Assembly (NCBI GenBank): GCA_037446915.1
Contig: JBBIHP010000011.1
Location: forward strand, 1-44,997
Length of the DNA: 44,997 nucleotides
Origin: DSXH01 sp037446915
Lineage (GTDB): Bacteria > Bacteroidota > Ignavibacteria > Ignavibacteriales > Melioribacteraceae
Direction of reading: 5' to 3'
Below the pieces are notes generated by a model, which saw nothing but the letters and a program-made list of their open reading frames with translations, was not told the DNA's origin and ran no database searches. Of the stretch, positions 44,486 through 44,997 are shown one piece after another. Within the stretch, counting starts at the first letter, position 1; each line of letters begins with the position of its first letter. The position numbers and the translations under genes were made by a program.

Positions 44486-44997
44486 TTAGTGTTTAAAGTT
44501 TCTGATTCCAGTAAATAGCATAGAAATATTTTTTCCGTTTGCTGCTTTAATTACTTCTTCATCTTTAACAGATCCGCCCGGTTGAACTATTGCAGTGATT
44601 CCATGCGACGAAATTTCTAAAACGCCGTCTGAGAATGGAAAGAAAGCATCCGAAGCAGCAACTGCCCCATTAAGATCATGGCCAAATTGTTTTGCTTTCT
44701 CAGCTCCAATTTTTGCCGAATCAATTCTAGATGTTTGTCCTGCACCTATTCCCAATACTTTGTTATTCTTCACATAAACAATTGCATTAGATTTAGTGTG
44801 CTTACAGATAGCCCATGCAAATTTAAGATCGGAAAGTTCATCGGGAGATAATTCCCTATCAGTAACAAGCTTAAGGGAAATTTCATCGATACTGGAATTG
44901 TCTTTTGTTTGAGCAAGAATTCCGCCGGGAATATTTTTTATCTGTAATTCTTCCGGTGAAGAATACTTTTTGATTTTAACTATTCTTCTATTTTTCT
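44486..44997 (-). CDS. purH: Bifunctional purine biosynthesis protein PurH, C-terminal part (cut by window edge)
   Basis: The frame is open to the right edge and ends at 44486, giving about 170 C-terminal residues. They match the AICAR transformylase domain: DLKFAWAICKHTKSNAIVY, then VLGIGAGQTSRIDSAKIG, ASDAFFPFSDGVLE and the terminal IRNFKH. An internal GTG at 44773 is not the start, as the homology continues upstream through the same frame. PurH catalyses the last two steps of IMP synthesis using 10-formyl-THF. It is 8 nt upstream of mreB and may be co-transcribed with it. Confidence 0.95.
   Translation of the reverse strand, partial: KNRRIVKIKKYSSPEELQIKNIPGGILAQTKDNSSIDEISLKLVTDRELSPDELSDLKFAWAICKHTKSNAIVYVKNNKVLGIGAGQTSRIDSAKIGAEKAKQFGHDLNGAVAASDAFFPFSDGVLEISSHGITAIVQPGGSVKDEEVIKAANGKNISMLFTGIRNFKH

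Noticed and set aside
1..44997. CRISPR array, prophage, toxin-antitoxin, biosynthetic cluster, tRNA or rRNA genes
   Set aside because: I found no regularly spaced repeats, phage structural genes, transposase, cloverleaf-like segments or rRNA-like sequence; nearly all of the window is covered by recognisable housekeeping genes.

Overview
The window is AT-rich, gene-dense bacterial chromosome with almost no intergenic space. Gene content points to the Bacteroidota/Chlorobi/Ignavibacteria side of the FCB group, most likely an Ignavibacteria-type heterotroph. The main pointers are an alternative complex III (ACIII) locus, a DUF4270-like lipoprotein next to a beta-barrel protein whose mature N-terminus carries a YSRFG motif, DUF2851, a Big_5 lipoprotein, and two candidate promoters with the Bacteroidota-type TAnnTTTG -7 box. 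This placement is inferred from gene content, not from a marker gene.

Layout. (1) 1-8550, minus: an ACIII operon. In transcription order it holds a pentaheme cytochrome (actA), a tiny Tat-like ORF, the iron-sulfur/molybdopterin-like subunit (actB), a NrfD-type subunit (actC), a fused DUF3341-cytochrome c subunit (actD-actE), a second NrfD-like subunit (actF) and a further membrane-anchored cytochrome c. It ends in the signal peptide of an exported protein cut by the window edge. The complex would oxidise menaquinol and reduce a cytochrome c or oxidase. (2) 8771-17608, minus: polyprenyl diphosphate synthase, tatC, glyA, a TPR protein, an outer-membrane barrel, a DUF4270-like lipoprotein, a GmhB-type phosphatase and glycogen synthase. 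(3) 17750-21933, plus: hutI, formiminotransferase, cyclodeaminase (the lower half of histidine degradation) and a DUF1343/NamZ-type muramidase. (4) 21930-34245, minus: Big_5 lipoprotein, mltG, tsaD, proline dehydrogenase, coaE, a 123-bp MITE-like element, a long-chain acyl-CoA synthetase, pepD, typA/bipA, a YchF-type ATPase and clpS. (5) 34365-36697, plus: etfB, etfA and a DUF151 nuclease-like protein. (6) 36694-44997, minus: DUF2851, pyrF, the rod-shape and elongasome operon rodA-mrdA-mreD-mreC-mreB, and the 3' part of purH, cut by the right edge.

The genes are mostly housekeeping: respiration, cell-wall elongation, one-carbon and amino-acid catabolism, and translation factors. I see no CRISPR array, prophage, full insertion sequence, tRNA or rRNA, no gap above 300 bp, and no clear candidate for a wholly new system. 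The points most worth following are the actD-actE fusion with its extra cytochrome, the tiny Tat-like ORF inside the ACIII operon, the MITE-like element, a conserved-looking envelope trio next to glgA, and frequent TTG starts at coupled gene junctions. Several starts were moved from the longest open frame, as explained in each entry.
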